From Aradus depressus (Eukaryota > Arthropoda > Insecta > Hemiptera > Aradidae), in NCBI GenBank assembly GCA_963662175.1, contig OY759214.1, positions 81,869,515 through 81,933,514 on the forward strand: a DNA stretch of 64,000 nucleotides, written 5' to 3'. The notes under the pieces are model-generated. The model did no database searches and had not been told where the DNA came from. It was given only the letters and a program-made list of their open reading frames with translations. This document shows, one piece after another, positions 1 to 11,473 of this stretch. Within the stretch, counting starts at the first letter, position 1; the number at the start of each line of letters is the position of its first letter. The position numbers and the translations under genes were made by a program.

Positions 1-423
1 AATGACGGGTCATAACGAACAATGTGATGATTACCAGTTTACAGCTATCATTAAACTTAATATTAGAACAGTAGCCATTTTATAATCGGTCGTAAATTCG
101 TAAATGTTAGTTTCAATTAACAGACATTATGATGGTCATTTTAATTACTACGTGGTGTTATGGACGATATTCGTTCTTCTCATAATCAGTGACGCTGCAA
201 GAATTTTTTTATTTTTTTCAAAAGAGGGATCAAGAATGAGGGTGAGATTTTTTTAACCTCAAAATTGTATTTTATTTGCCGCAATAAGAGTCTAATAGCC
301 GGCAGCGCCCAGAAATTGGATTCACTAAATTCTTGTATTTTCCATTTAGTTTTCTCTTATCCCTGGTGACTCAAACCCAAGAGGAGTTTTCTCTTACCCC
401 CTCAAACTTATAGCTGGAGCTAT
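1..423. other. Unassigned AT-rich DNA
   Basis: No ORF or repeat family recognised. Confidence 0.5.
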
Positions 424-1395
424 AGAAGTAATGTAATCGGTGAGAAATTCGATGCGGAGTTTTCAACGGAATTTCATGTTTTCCGACCTCTAGAGTTAGT
501 TATTATGTCTCATGCCCGGGCTTTAACTACGAGGTCATATCTACTAAGACACTCTGGTGGACATGAGCCCGACTCTTCTATGGAAGTCCTAAATTTTTAT
601 TTACCCAGTTTAGGGATCTTTAACGATGAACTGTCAACGCGCAGGCTTACCTCCCAAATAAAAAACTTAAGGGCCTAGGCCGGGTTTCGAATCCGCGATC
701 TTGAGGTCAGTAGCTTGAGGTGAGTTACCGGCGCCGTCAAAGGTGCTATATGATGTGAAACGGATTTCAAATATGTCTTCTGTAAATCACCGGGCTCAGG
801 ACAATCGCTTAACGTCCCATCCGAAGGACGGCGTGCTCAAGTTTTTTTTTTTTACTTTTCAGATAAAATAAACTAAGGGCATTGGCTGGGATTCAAATCC
901 GATATCTTAAGCTCAATAAGCAAGCACGCATACCACTAAGCTACCGGCGCCTTCTAATTCCCGACCTCTAGTTTCTAAATATGAAAAAAAAATCGGTCTG
1001 ACACATATTGTTTTTCAGCCTAATCAACCAAAGAGAAGATGGGGATTAGGGGTGAGGCTTAACATATAAATCTAATAATTGTCGATAGAATGAATGTATC
1101 GACACGCAATTTTATTTATATGTCCAGAACCCCATAGGGACGACACTTACTAATTTTCAGCGGAATTGGCAGAAGAAAAGGGGGAACAGAGGGGGTCTCA
1201 ACTCAAAAATCTCAATAATTTGCCGATGAAATGAATTTATCGACAGAGAATTTAGTATGGGGATTTAGGAGTCCCTATGTAAGTCAACAGTTGAATATTA
1301 GCGCAAACAGTCAACTGATTTTTGAGGGGGAGCGACTGGTTAATTGATTAATTCCTTCTGAGGAAGTTCATTGCCAGTGAACGGTTAACGAACGA
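424..1395 (+). repeat. Family C repeat, long copy, interrupted by SINE-1
   Basis: Begins with the AATCGGTGAGAAATTCGATG segment, is broken at 494-960, and resumes with two modules containing TATCGACACGCAATTTTAT and TATCGACAGAGAATTTAGT. It ends near AGTTCATTGCCAGTGAACGG. Confidence 0.75.
494..960 (-). mobile_element. SINE-1, two units head to tail, with target duplication
   Basis: Two partial SINE-1 units (about 494-740 and 750-954), both with the tRNA-like head at the right. The exact 11-bp duplication CCGACCTCTAG flanks the pair (483-493 and 961-971), so the dimer or a two-step insertion entered a family C repeat. Confidence 0.85.
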
Positions 1396-1515
1396 TTAAA
1401 TATATTTTAATAAAATACAAATTCCAGACAATTGGGTGACGGGATTATTCCAACTCTACTTCTGTAGTATTCCTCTAAATATCTTACTAGATTTTACTTC
1501 AGAAAAACAAAAAAA

Positions 1516-1840
1516 GTCGTAGGTGAATCATCGTAAATGTACTTTCCTAGCACAAATTAATTATTTAAATTTTCGCTCTCCAAAAACAATCGACCGTTTG
1601 GGCGAAAAATCAATAGTTAACTTACATAGACACTTCTGAATCCTCACACTAAATTTTTTGTGTCTATACATTCATTACAACGGCAGTTATTAAGGTTCTT
1701 GAGTTGAGCTCCCCTTTGATCATCCTACCTTCAGCCGATTCCGCTGAAAATTAATATATAATGAGGCTTTGAATTTACGTTTAATGTGAAAAACCGCGTC
1801 GATATATTCTCTTTATTGGGAGTTATAGTGTTCATATAAT
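1516..1840 (-). repeat. Family C repeat
   Basis: Starts with the terminal hairpin region (GTAGGTGAATCATCG) and covers two modules. Confidence 0.7.
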
Positions 1841-2367
1841 AGTGTATAGTGGACGCATGGAAACACAGTCAGACAGAAATTGTTTCTTGTTTTATGAGGA
1901 ATCAGGAAGTCGAAAAACATGAAATTTTGGAAAACTCAGCATTGAAATTCTAATGGATTACATACCTAAACTTCAAACAGTTGGGAAAGTATAAACAAAA
2001 AAAAAAAAAAAAAAATTCAGTAAAACTGAAAAGCACGTCCAAGTACGCTATATACTGTATTCGTAAAGATAAATATTGTATTTATATTGCAATATTATAA
2101 ATATTGCTCCGCTCGCTCAGAAATTTGCGCTTCATATATGTGTATGATATAATAATATATATTAAACAATTAACTAGCAGTTAGTAAACTGGAATTGGTT
2201 AGAAAACTGGGACAGTTTTGAACACGTAATAACAAACACACACTTTTTTCACTTTTTTCTTATTATTATCAATTTCCTGAATGTATTTTATCGTTGCTGT
2301 CTTTTTTTCGTTATCGTTATAATATTGGGTTATTTTTTATATTATAAATATATATATATATATAAGA
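1841..2367. other. Unassigned AT-rich DNA
   Basis: An A-run near 1999-2014 and a TA run before the SINE; otherwise nothing recognised. Confidence 0.5.
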
Positions 2368-2708
2368 GGGCGCCGGTAGCTCAGTGGTATGCGTGCTTGA
2401 CGTCTGAGCTCAAGAACGTGGGTTCGTAACCCGACCGAGGCCCTTAGTTTATTTTATCTGGGAGATAAAATAAACTTAAGCACGCCGTCCTTCGGATGGG
2501 ACGTTAAGCGATGGTCCCGAGCCTGTACGATTTCAGGTACTCGTTAAAGTACCCTAGGTGAATAAAAAATTTAGGGAAGGCAAAATTTAGGACTCCCACA
2601 GTAGAGTCGGGCTCATGTCCACCAGAGTGACGAAAGAGCGCTCTGGTAGTAGGCGATATGACCTCGTAGTTAAAGCCCGGGCATGAGTCATAAACCCTAA
2701 CCCTAACC

Positions 2709-2712
<4 letters not shown>
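2368..2712 (+). mobile_element. SINE-1, near full length, telomere-like tail
   Basis: The head carries a pol III A box (TAGCTCAGTGG) and a B box (GGTTCGTAACC). The unrelated body runs to GGGCATGAGTCATAA and ends in three CCCTAA units (2695-2712), followed by a long TA run. About 345 bp. Confidence 0.9.

Positions 2713-2770
<58 letters not shown>
2712..2770. repeat. (TA)n microsatellite
   Basis: Uninterrupted TA repeat abutting the SINE tail. Confidence 0.95.
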
Positions 2771-2772
<2 letters not shown>

Positions 2773-3340
2773 TATATATATATAAGTATTTTTATCTTTA
2801 TCTTTGCATACATAGATCACATGTTATTTATTATACATTTAAAAAAATTCATATATTAACATTGATGACGTCATCCGGAAGCCCGGACACTGAAAAGGGA
2901 AAAAGAAAAAAAGTTATTTTTTGCCAATTTGGACCCTTTGAAACTTGGTCAAAAATGATTCTTTTTGGCTACTTTTTGTTTTTATTTTGTTCAGCTCGGA
3001 GTTCTCCAGACGGCTGTCGGAAAAAATTTTCGATGCATTTGGTGTCACGAGAAAAGTAACACAGCAGTGTCTTTCAACATTTTTTTCGGACTTGGCCACC
3101 TGTTGTATATTCTAATATATTATCTTGTTTTTCGAACAGGGTAATGGTCTATAGAAAGTCGGGTGGCTACCATATAGCCCATTATAAGCAGAGCCCTGAT
3201 GACTAGCGCCGTCTGGAATGGGACCTGCCCTGTTCCCATCCCTAGCTTTCACTGACACACTACCATCTGATTAGATTTCCGAAATATCCCTTTTTCTCTT
3301 TCATCTCCTCATCTTCAACCTTATAAGAGGATGTTCTCTT

Positions 3341-3545
3341 CACTCTGGTGGACATGAACCCGACTCTACTATGGGAGTCCTAAATTATCCATATTCATCT
3401 AATCACTTAACGTCCCGAAGGACGGCGTGCTTAAATTTATTTTACCTCCCAGATAAAATAAACTAAGGGCCTCAGCCGGGTTTCGAACCCGCAACCATAA
3501 GCTCATTAAGCAAACATGCATACAACTGAGCTACCGGCGCCCTCA
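3341..3545 (-). mobile_element. SINE-1, partial
   Basis: Retains the head (B box GGTTTCGAACCC on the complement) and the middle; part of the body is deleted. Confidence 0.8.
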
Positions 3546-3569
3546 ATTGTGATAACATATTCAGATCGT

Positions 3570-3800
3570 ATTACTTAGAAGTATAGGGGAAGGTATGAGG
3601 GGAAGAAATTGTAAATGAATGTATCATTAGGAAATTTTATTCGTGTATCCATAACCACATACAAACTACACCTACGAATTTACAGTTAAATCAGCCAAAG
3701 GAAAAGTGAAAAGTGGGGCTTAGGGGGGACTTGATATAAAAACTCTAATAACTGCCGTTGTAATGAATATATTGACACGAAATTTTTATATTGATTTAAA
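3570..3800 (+). repeat. Family C repeat, partial
   Basis: Contains AGTATAGGGGAAGGTATGAG and an AATAACTGCCGTTGTAATGA module boundary. Confidence 0.65.
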
Positions 3801-4076
3801 TACACACATGAAATTTAGTGTTTGGACAATCATTCTGTAAAAATAAAAAATAAATATGTATAAAAAAAGTTATAAAAAAAATGGAACAAAAAAACTTAAA
3901 AAAAAAAAAAAGTAAAAATAAATAATGAATATGGAAACGTAACAATATCATGTACATATATGTAAAAAATAAGTATATAAGTAGTAATATATATATGTAA
4001 AAAAAACAACAAAAAAACATTAAAATACTGAGTGCATGTAGTTGCATATAGGTTTGGTAAACCGATCACCAGGTTT

Positions 4077-4255
4077 GGGAGCCGTGGTGGCCGTGCGGGC
4101 TATAGCGTAGGGCTTTGGTTGGATGGTCTCACCACGGTTTGTGGGTTCGAATCCCGTTCTGGAGTGAGTTTTATTTCGTAGATAGAACTCCCTCCCAGGG
4201 GGCCATGGATGTCGTAAATAATTAGATGATAACACAGTGAACATGGCTAATATGC
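4077..4255 (+). mobile_element. SINE-2, tRNA-derived
   Basis: The head has TGGCCGTGCGG (A-box-like, as in Leu/Ser tRNAs) and GGTTCGAATCCC (B box). The body GAGTTTTATTTCGTAGATAG and tail ACACAGTGA plus GGCTAATATG are shared with 18816-18990. Confidence 0.8.
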
Positions 4256-4279
4256 ATACAACAGGTCGGCAAAAAATTT

Positions 4280-4387
4280 GAAAAATTTCTGGAATCAGGA
4301 TGGTTGGAAAACATGAAATTTTGTTGAAAAATCCGCAACGAATTTTTGACCGATTACGTAAATTTTCCTTTGCTTCGTATAGCTGAG
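4280..4387 (-). repeat. Family C repeat, terminal fragment
   Basis: GGAATCAGGATGGTTGGAAAAC through TTCGTATAGCTGAGC is the 5' end of the unit on the complement. Confidence 0.6.
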
Positions 4388-4897
4388 CAAAAAAAAAAAA
4401 TTAATTCGCGGTGAAGAAGGTGTCTCACTGATGGTTTGTTTTTCTTGACTAGGATATTATTTTACAGCCATTAACAAAGGCACTCAACTACAAAATAAGA
4501 TTTAATATATATAACGATGGCGACCTATAAAGAAAAGTATAAGTGAGAATGATAGTGAAAACAGAGCATTTATACACTTTTCCATATTTCTTTTTTTCTC
4601 TTATATGCCTTTAGGAAGTGAAGAGACCTGTGGTTTGGTAGTTAAGATGTCAAGTGAGCCATGTTAAAGTACCAATGAGAAGTAGGAAACTAATTTACAT
4701 AGGAAGGCCATTGTCCACCAATGATATGTTCTTCAGTGCAGACCACATCTTCTTCAGCCAATCCACCACTTTCTCTCCCACCAATGGGAAATAACACAGA
4801 TTAGAGAAAAAAAACATAGAATGACTCCACCTTTTTTTTTTTTAGGTGGGTTCAAAATGGAGAAGTATCTGCTAGCTTCCAGCTGTCAGTCTGTCTG
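4388..4897. other. Unassigned
   Basis: Moderate GC around 4610-4800 but no coding frame or known repeat. Confidence 0.4.
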
Positions 4898-5141
4898 TAG
4901 TCAGCAGCTAAGTTCTAGTTTAACGGACGATTAATAAATCTTATAGTAAGTCAGAGATGTCGTATTCGGCTTTCAATGACCTTAGGGGCGGACCTATAGT
5001 CAGCAGGTCAGTTCTAGTTTAAAGGGCGATTAATAAAGTCAGAGATGCCGCATTCGGCTCTCAATGACCTTTGGGGCGGTCCTGTAGTCAGCAGTTCAGT
5101 TCTAGTTTAACGGACGATTAATAAATCTTATAGTAAGTGGA
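4898..5141 (+). repeat. Three tandem units of about 88-99 bp
   Basis: TAGTCAGCAG starts units at 4898, 4997 and 5085. Each carries AGTTCTAGTTTAACGGACGA and ATTAATAAA, and the full units include TTCGGCT-CTCAATGACCTT. No coding sense is seen. Confidence 0.75.
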
Positions 5142-5317
5142 TAGGGAGAGCGATCTGTATAACAGTGGTCGGTATAGGAAAGTCCTGTTTTCAATACAAT
5201 AAAAATGAAAAAATTAATGGTCATTTGGTGAATAAATTTTAGCCATAAATTTTATTATGAAGACGAAAATATAATTGTAATATTGGATATTATAACTGAC
5301 ATATGATAATAAGTAGT

Positions 5318-5432
5318 TAGTTATTGTGACTCATGCCCAGGCTTTAACTAAGAGGTTATATCGCCTACTACCAGAGCGACAAAAGAGCATCCTGGTGGAC
5401 ATGAGTCCGACTCTACAGTGGGAGTCCTAAAT
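5318..5432 (-). mobile_element. SINE-1, 3' end only
   Basis: Starts TTAGTTATTGTGACTCATGC, the alternative non-telomeric tail, and covers the last 115 bp of the body. Confidence 0.8.
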
Positions 5433-5449
5433 GATTACATGACTTCCCC

Positions 5450-6190
5450 TATACTTTGTATACATGGGGAATTCAAAATAAGTAGAGAGGAATAATTCCA
5501 AAGCATCCCGGATGCTTGCAATGTTCGCAAAACTTGAAGGAGGACTCGTTGGAAAGCTAGTGACCTACCCTTTCTAATGGCATAATATTGACTCTACCCA
5601 TCACTGGAGTCTCTTCCTCACTCGCTTCAAAATCTCCAGTGGAAATGGGGGTCAAGTTGTATCTCGGTTTGAAGGTCTTTCAAAAAGAAACGTTACTTGT
5701 ACACATTACTGTGTTTACTGCAGAGTTTTCAATAAAATTTAATGTTTTCCGACCTCCTGATTGATTTAATCTAAATTGATAAAATGGATTGATAAAATCT
5801 AAATATCGACACGAAATTTTATATGTGTACCCTCAACCCTCAAATGACGACACTTATTAATTTTCAGCACAATCAGCAGAAGGGGAGAAGGGGCTAAACA
5901 CAAAAATCACAATAACTTCCGATGTAATGAATGTATAGACAAAAAATTTAGTATGAGGATTCAGAAGTCCTAATGTAAGTAAAATATTGAGTTTTAACAA
6001 ACAGTCGATTGGCTTTGGAGGGAGTACCACCGTTCTATAGGGTTTTTAATTGACAAATGAAATTTCGTGTCAATACATCCATTCTATCAGAAGTATTCGT
6101 GTCCAAGAGATAAAAGAACTTTTAAAGTGAAACTTCTTTATCGAGACTAGTGAATCGGAATAACCTCGACATAAAAAATCAAACATGAAA
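5450..6190. repeat. Family C fragments in both orientations
   Basis: 5452-5475 is a terminal piece, 5720-6028 a plus-strand copy with two modules, and 6030-6120 a minus-strand module. Rearranged. Confidence 0.6.
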
Positions 6191-6514
6191 CGCTAAGGAG
6201 AGGGGGATGATTAGCGCATGCGTACAAGTCAATTGTACAAGTCTTTTGTGTGCTACGGTTTATGCGTTAAAATAATACGTTTGATTATTAATTTACTATG
6301 TTTAGTTTTATTCTTAGTTGGTGTTAAATAGTTTAAAATGCAAAAAACTTCAACGGAACGTGTTCTACAATTCCGTGGAAGACAAAAGTAAATACAGTAA
6401 CAAGAAAGTCAACATAAAAGTAATTTTTAATAATTACGCTTCATTTATATTTTTTAATTATTAAAATTCATTAAAATTATTTATAAAAAAAATTGATTTA
6501 ACATTTTTCAACGA

Positions 6515-6720
6515 CCCAAAAACAATCTACAACCAAACATGGTACAACTATAGATGCTGTTTTTACAAGGAATCTCTACAAAGTTGATACAAGAACATTT
6601 ATATCGCACTTTAGTTTTCACAAATCACTGGTAGCATTTATAAGTAACAGTGAAGTACCAGATCAATATAATATAATTTTTAAATATAATAAGTTTATTG
6701 TCCTTTATTAACCTAACATT
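6515..6720 (+). pseudogene. Possible endonuclease-domain remnant of a Helitron-type protein
   Basis: One frame reads KHGTTIDAVFTRNLYKVDTR followed by F-I-S-H-F-S-F-H-K. The T-T-I-D-x-V-F and Y/F-S-Y/F-H-K/R signatures resemble the end of the endonuclease/exonuclease/phosphatase-like domain in PIF1/Helitron-associated proteins of insects. Nothing upstream could be joined to it. The assignment is from memory of the motif and is tentative. Confidence 0.3.
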
Positions 6721-6877
6721 TACCTAATTTAAAATGGTTAATACGTATAATAAACATCAAATAAAATATTTATTAATTTGTTTATTTAATTACCATGCGA
6801 ATTATGAAGACAAAATAAGTTTCACTTCAACGGTGCGCTTATGTGGGTGAGGCACAAGTGCTTTTTTATTGCATTTT

Positions 6878-6979
6878 TAGAATCAGGGGGTTGGAAAACA
6901 TGAAATTCAGGTGAAAATCCAACATCGAATTTTCGACCGAATACATAACTTCTTCTATACTTCGCGTAGCTAGAGAAGT
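6878..6979 (-). repeat. Family C repeat, terminal fragment
   Basis: ATCAGGGGGTTGGAAAACAT through CTTCGCGTAGCTAGAGAAGT. Confidence 0.65.
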
Positions 6980-7341
6980 AAAAATTTATTTTCCAGGTCC
7001 ACCAAATTCGTATAGTTAGGTTCATTGTATAATAAGAATACAGCGGGGACCAAGACTACGTTTCTGGTTCCATGATCGAAAGTTGACAATTCTACAAGTA
7101 CTTTTGTCATACAGTATTAAAAGTCACAAACTTGGATTTACCGATTGAAGTGAAAGTTTTTAAGTATTAATCCGACTTCATGGTTGTCGACATATAATTG
7201 TTCTTTCTAAGTTTTATTTTATGGTTGCCGGAACAATTTGATTCTAGTATTAAGTATTAATTGAATTTTATAGAGATGTCAGAAATCCTAAATCTGAGAT
7301 TGAGAATAAAGAAAAAGGAACTTAAAATGTCTGATATTTAT

Positions 7342-8050
7342 TAATAAACAATTCGTCGGTGAATCACCGGTTATGTACTTCCCCAGCATGAATTACTCAA
7401 TTATGTTTTCGCTCTCCCTCTGAAGCCAATCGACAGTTCGAACTGAAACTCAATATTATCCTAAATAAGTAATAAGATTTATCAGTCTCACATATTTTAA
7501 AATATGTTGGACTGATACATCTTATTACTTATTTAACAAGTTAGTCCACTACATCTGCCTACCACCAAGAAATATACAATATTATCCTTATACTAAATTT
7601 TGTTTTTTCGATACATTGATTTCATCGAGAGTTAGGACGGATTTCCTTTGGACGGATTTACAGATAAATTCATAGGTACCATCCTTATGGGGGTTTGAAT
7701 TTAAATATAAAATTTCATGTCGATACATTCAATAGATCGGCAGTTATTGGAATTTTTGAGTTGAGCACCCTCTGATCCCTCCCTCTCCTTCGGCTGATTT
7801 TGCTGAAAATCAATAGGTAACGTCCTTATAGATCTTTAAATTCACATAAGGAATTTCGTGCCAATACATTCATTACAATGGCAGTTATTAGAGTTTTTTT
7901 GTTAAGCCTCCCACCTAATCCCTCATTTCCTTTGGCTGATTCGGTTGAAAATTAATAGGTGTTGTCCTTTGAGGGTTCTGGATACACATACAAAATTTGG
8001 TATCAATATATTTATTCTATTGGGAGTTATCGTGTTCACAGACCAACAGC
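7342..8050 (-). repeat. Family C repeat, long copy with an inserted palindrome
   Basis: Starts with the perfect terminal hairpin CGGTGAATCACCGG, then four modules each with a CAGTTATT...GTTTTT core. The palindrome-bearing insert at 7462-7576 interrupts the first. Confidence 0.75.
7462..7576. mobile_element. 115-bp insertion carrying a 70-bp palindrome, 11-bp target duplication
   Basis: CAATATTATCC flanks it exactly (7451-7461 and 7577-7587). The first 70 bases fold on themselves: AAATAAGTAATAAGAT pairs with ATCTTATTACTTATTT, centred on TTTTAAAA. The remaining 45 bases are not repeated elsewhere in the window. The element type is unknown. Confidence 0.6.
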
Positions 8051-8067
8051 AAATAGCATTTTTTTTA

Positions 8068-8222
8068 AAATTCATAACCACAATCGACATCATCACGAAA
8101 AATGTCAAAACATATTCAGGGGGACCTTGAAATGTGAAAATCTTTTGAAATTCTCGGATTTTCGCACGATTACAATACTTTCTTATACATTAGTTATAAG
8201 AAAGTTAAAATATATTATAGCG
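8068..8222 (+). repeat. Family D repeat, 3' part
   Basis: Ends with the family D terminal stem: TACTTTCTTATA ... TATAAGAAAGT. Confidence 0.65.
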
Positions 8223-8229
8223 AAGACTT

Positions 8230-9265
8230 ATAAAATTGTCTTCGAGCCTAGAAATAGCTTTACCCATCCCTAAATTGCTTAAAATATAATTTCAATAAGA
8301 GCAGAAATGTTATATGTCTATAACTGAGTCAACAACTACCGTGATTCCTTTTTGTGTATAAGATGTAATTTTAAATAAATAAATATGGTATAAGTTGGAA
8401 CTTGAGAGAGGACATATTAAGTTTAAACCGCATCCTCCAATCACATTCATTATATTATTATTGATAAATGTTACCATGACAGAATTAATTTGATTGGGTG
8501 ATGCGGTTTTCATCCAAGTTGGCTTCAAGTCCCAACTTCTCTCATCTTAATACATATATACCCAACTTACAACAGTAGACAATAATTTATAGAATAATAA
8601 TAGTAATAATAATAAAATAAACATTTACTCACGTGAATCTTCATAGTCAATAAAAACGCGGTAAAGTCTTACAAAAAAATAAAAATACAAAACCGATTCA
8701 AATTAAAACTAACATCGAACTAAATGTCACTCTTGAAAAATACTATTTCGCACATTATTCTGATGGCACTGGCTTCTTGTCCGCTTCCCTGAAATTCGTT
8801 CTCCAATCACTTCATTGTAGCTTTTGAAAATCTTCACTGCACCTACGGAAAGTAAATTTTAGAATTAATAATGGTATATATGTATTTTTTTGTAGGAGGT
8901 AGATTGATAATTAAAGTAAGTATACTAAAAATATTTTATATGTATAAGTAATAGATAAATATTTATTTGTATGATGTAATATGTACATTGTACGGTATAC
9001 TAAGTATAGAGGATATATACAAGGCGGGGTAGTATGGCTTACCTTAGTTGAGGGTAGCTGAAAGTGAAGTGAAGGCGGGAATCTGAACCACCCCAGTCTT
9101 ATATAGGACACCCCACTACCTTAGCCCCTCCAAGTCTCAACCACTGAGGGCTTTGTGTCTCCGGGGGCTTAACATAATACTGTGCATTAGTCTTAGGACT
9201 TAAAATAAAACATTCATTAAATCTAAATCTCGTACACCAATGTGACGATTCTTCATATTCTAGAC
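8230..9265. other. Unassigned
   Basis: Short frames only, none convincing. Confidence 0.4.
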
Positions 9266-9315
9266 AAGCGATGGGTAAACTATGGCGCGGGAGCCAGATA
9301 CGTCCCCCAGAAGGA
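9266..9315. repeat. hAT-like terminal fragment (weak)
   Basis: TGGGTAAACTATGGCGCGGG followed by AGCCAGATACG recalls the GGGTAAACTATGGCCCGCGG terminus of hAT elements. No partner end was found. Confidence 0.25.
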
Positions 9316-9342
9316 TTTGAAAACATGAAAACCTACACGATT

Positions 9343-9590
9343 TTTCTTCCCCAGCGATAAATATAATATAAAAATTCGATGCGGATTTTTCTTCAAATTT
9401 TATGTTTTCTTACCTCCAGATTCCAAACATGAAAAAAAAAATCCATGAATATAATATATCAACAAGAAATTTTACATGTGAATCCAGAATCCTATAACAA
9501 CGACCTCTATCCATTTCAGCTAAATTGGTCAAATGTAATGAATGTTTCAACATGAAATTTCATATTTGAAGTCAAAACCCAATTTTCTTC
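9343..9590 (+). repeat. Family C repeat, 5' part
   Basis: Starts CTTCCCCAGCG, has AAAATTCGATGCGGATTTTT, then one and a half modules. Confidence 0.65.
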
Positions 9591-9648
9591 AACAAGCATT
9601 CATAAAATATATTCTCGTAATAAATCTCAATCTCCGAATTCTTTTATT

Positions 9649-9795
9649 ATGCGGATTATAGTGAAAACAATTTTATCTCTATTTTTTTCTCTGTCAGTTT
9701 GTTATTCAAAAGTTTATGAAAATTCCGTCGTGTATTTACGTAAGAATAAGGTAAAACATTTTTGTCAACATTCCTCAAACAAAACTAATATTTAG
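9649..9795 (+). CDS. Possible small secreted peptide or signal-peptide exon
   Basis: A 48-residue frame starting with ATG opens with a basic n-region and a hydrophobic stretch (MRIIVKTILSLFFSLSVCYS), a credible signal peptide. A donor-like CGT-AAGAATAAG inside the frame (about 9749) could make this the first exon of a longer secreted protein. It lies in a stretch with no recognised repeat. No homologue is recognised and short ORFs in AT-rich DNA arise by chance. Confidence 0.22.
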   Translation: MRIIVKTILSLFFSLSVCYSKVYENSVVYLRKNKVKHFCQHSSNKTNI

Positions 9796-10199
9796 AAATT
9801 TTCTATAACATTCGTTATGATGTTTTGAGTAATTTTTTAAATGGTACTAATTTTGAAAAATATCTTTTAGAAACTTCTTCAAAATTCTATTTTTGGTGCT
9901 TTATTTTTAAATCGCGAAAAGCTGCGTTTTAGATGTTATATTCCTTTTATTATGATAATAATGTTGTACGTTTACATTGCACTTTGTTCGACAGAAATCA
10001 GTCAAAAATGAAATATCTGCTTCGTGGTCCTTAAACGTGATACTGACAATATTCATTAATTTTTTTTATCAAAAATTGTGTTATTTTCTATTTAGTTCGC
10101 TCGCACCTTTCCTAGAGCACTAAGAAAAACATTTCAAATTGAACATAATGTTGGCCCATTTAGTTTCCTAACCCAGCCAGACATTTGAATATATTTCCT

Positions 10200-10572
10200 A
10201 TAGACATTTAGTTTACATTCTTCGTGGCTCTATAACTTTTGTAATATTGATCCTACCTCAAATCAGAGGTATATTAAAGATTGGAAATTTTATAAGAAAC
10301 AATTTCGGTAGGAATACATTTTTCGATAGGATTAACCTTTTTGGGTAAATCAAGGAAACGATTAAAAATGTGTGTTTCAAAACTACATTTCAAGTCGGTT
10401 TTCGGCATTTAACTCAAACACACACGCGCAGACAAGACAGACATCAACGCGAAGATGGTCAAAATGTATTCAGGGGACCTTAAAACGTGAAAATCAGTTG
10501 AAACCTATATCTCGGATTTTCCCACGATTACAATACTTTTTTATATTATATTATAAGAAAGTAAAAATGTAT
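10200..10572 (+). repeat. Family D repeat
   Basis: Contains ATTGATCCTACCTCAAATC, AAAATGTATTCAGGGGACCT and ends with the TTATATTATATTATAAGAAAGT stem region. Confidence 0.7.
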
Positions 10573-11239
10573 TTACAAAAATAAAATAAACATATACAGT
10601 CCATTAAATGTGTTCCTCTAACCTATGTGAACGTAGAGAACAACAGCCCAAAGAACAAGATCATATTTTCGAAATTCTAAGCTGTTGGATTGTTGACGGT
10701 TCGTTCGGAGGATTAGAATTTTAAGATTTTAGTAAAAAAAATAACTTTTTTTGAATGAGCGTTTTAAAGATTACTGAATAATATGACTAGTTATTAAACA
10801 AACTAAATCATTCTTTTACAATAAATAAACTTTATTACCAAATATTTATTATGAAAAGGGAAGTTTGGGGACTCTACAGAACTGTTTGTATCTAATCCCC
10901 TGCCCTGAATAAGGGCCAAAAAGTGCTCTGGATCACATCGTGTTCGGGAGCAGTCTTTTACAACGCTAATGAAAACGAGAAAGTTTAAAAACAAAAATTT
11001 CAACATGATGTAGTAAAAGAGGCGAGCTTAGAATAAAAATTTCATTTAAACAGTCAAATTATCATTCCGGTGGTGTTCTATGCATGGCGGAGCTTCTTCA
11101 GTACCGCCTGGTTTAGCTTTCTTAAAGAGTTCATCCTATTTGGTGTGCGCAACAGAAATAATGACATTTACCAACTGGTTACGTTTTTTTGGAGAAACTG
11201 TCGAAAATGTTGTATATACTGTATGTAGCAGTGGCGTAA

Positions 11240-11473
11240 CTACAGTGAATTGGAAAATATCCAGATCTCAACCCAATCGAGCATATGTTGGATGCACTTC
11301 AAAGAAGGCTTTCTGACCGAAACCTTCAACCTCTCTCACTCCGAGAACTAAGGGATAGTCTACCAGCTCTTTGGGAAGAAATACCAACGCAGACATGTGA
11401 CAACATGATTAACATTATGCCAGAAAGGTGCAGGGAGGTAATTACCAATAGAGGACACTTCACCAGATATTAA
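11240..11473 (+). pseudogene. Tc1-like transposase C-terminal fragment
   Basis: The frame contains PDLNPIEHMLDALQRRL, the standard Tc1 catalytic-region motif (D-L-N-P-I-E-x-x-W, here with Leu for Trp). It continues through LWEEIPTQTCDNMI and a PERCREVI segment to a natural-looking stop. The N-terminal DNA-binding domain and both inverted ends are absent, so this is an immobile relic. Confidence 0.75.

Noticed and set aside
2695..2712. Chromosome-end telomere array
   Set aside because: Only three units, placed exactly at a SINE tail; other copies show the same position.
2587..2820. 77-codon frame rich in Tyr-Ile
   Set aside because: Translation of the (TA)n run and the SINE.
7945..8273. Open frames of 61-104 codons
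   Set aside because: They lie across family C and D repeats and share no motif with known proteins.
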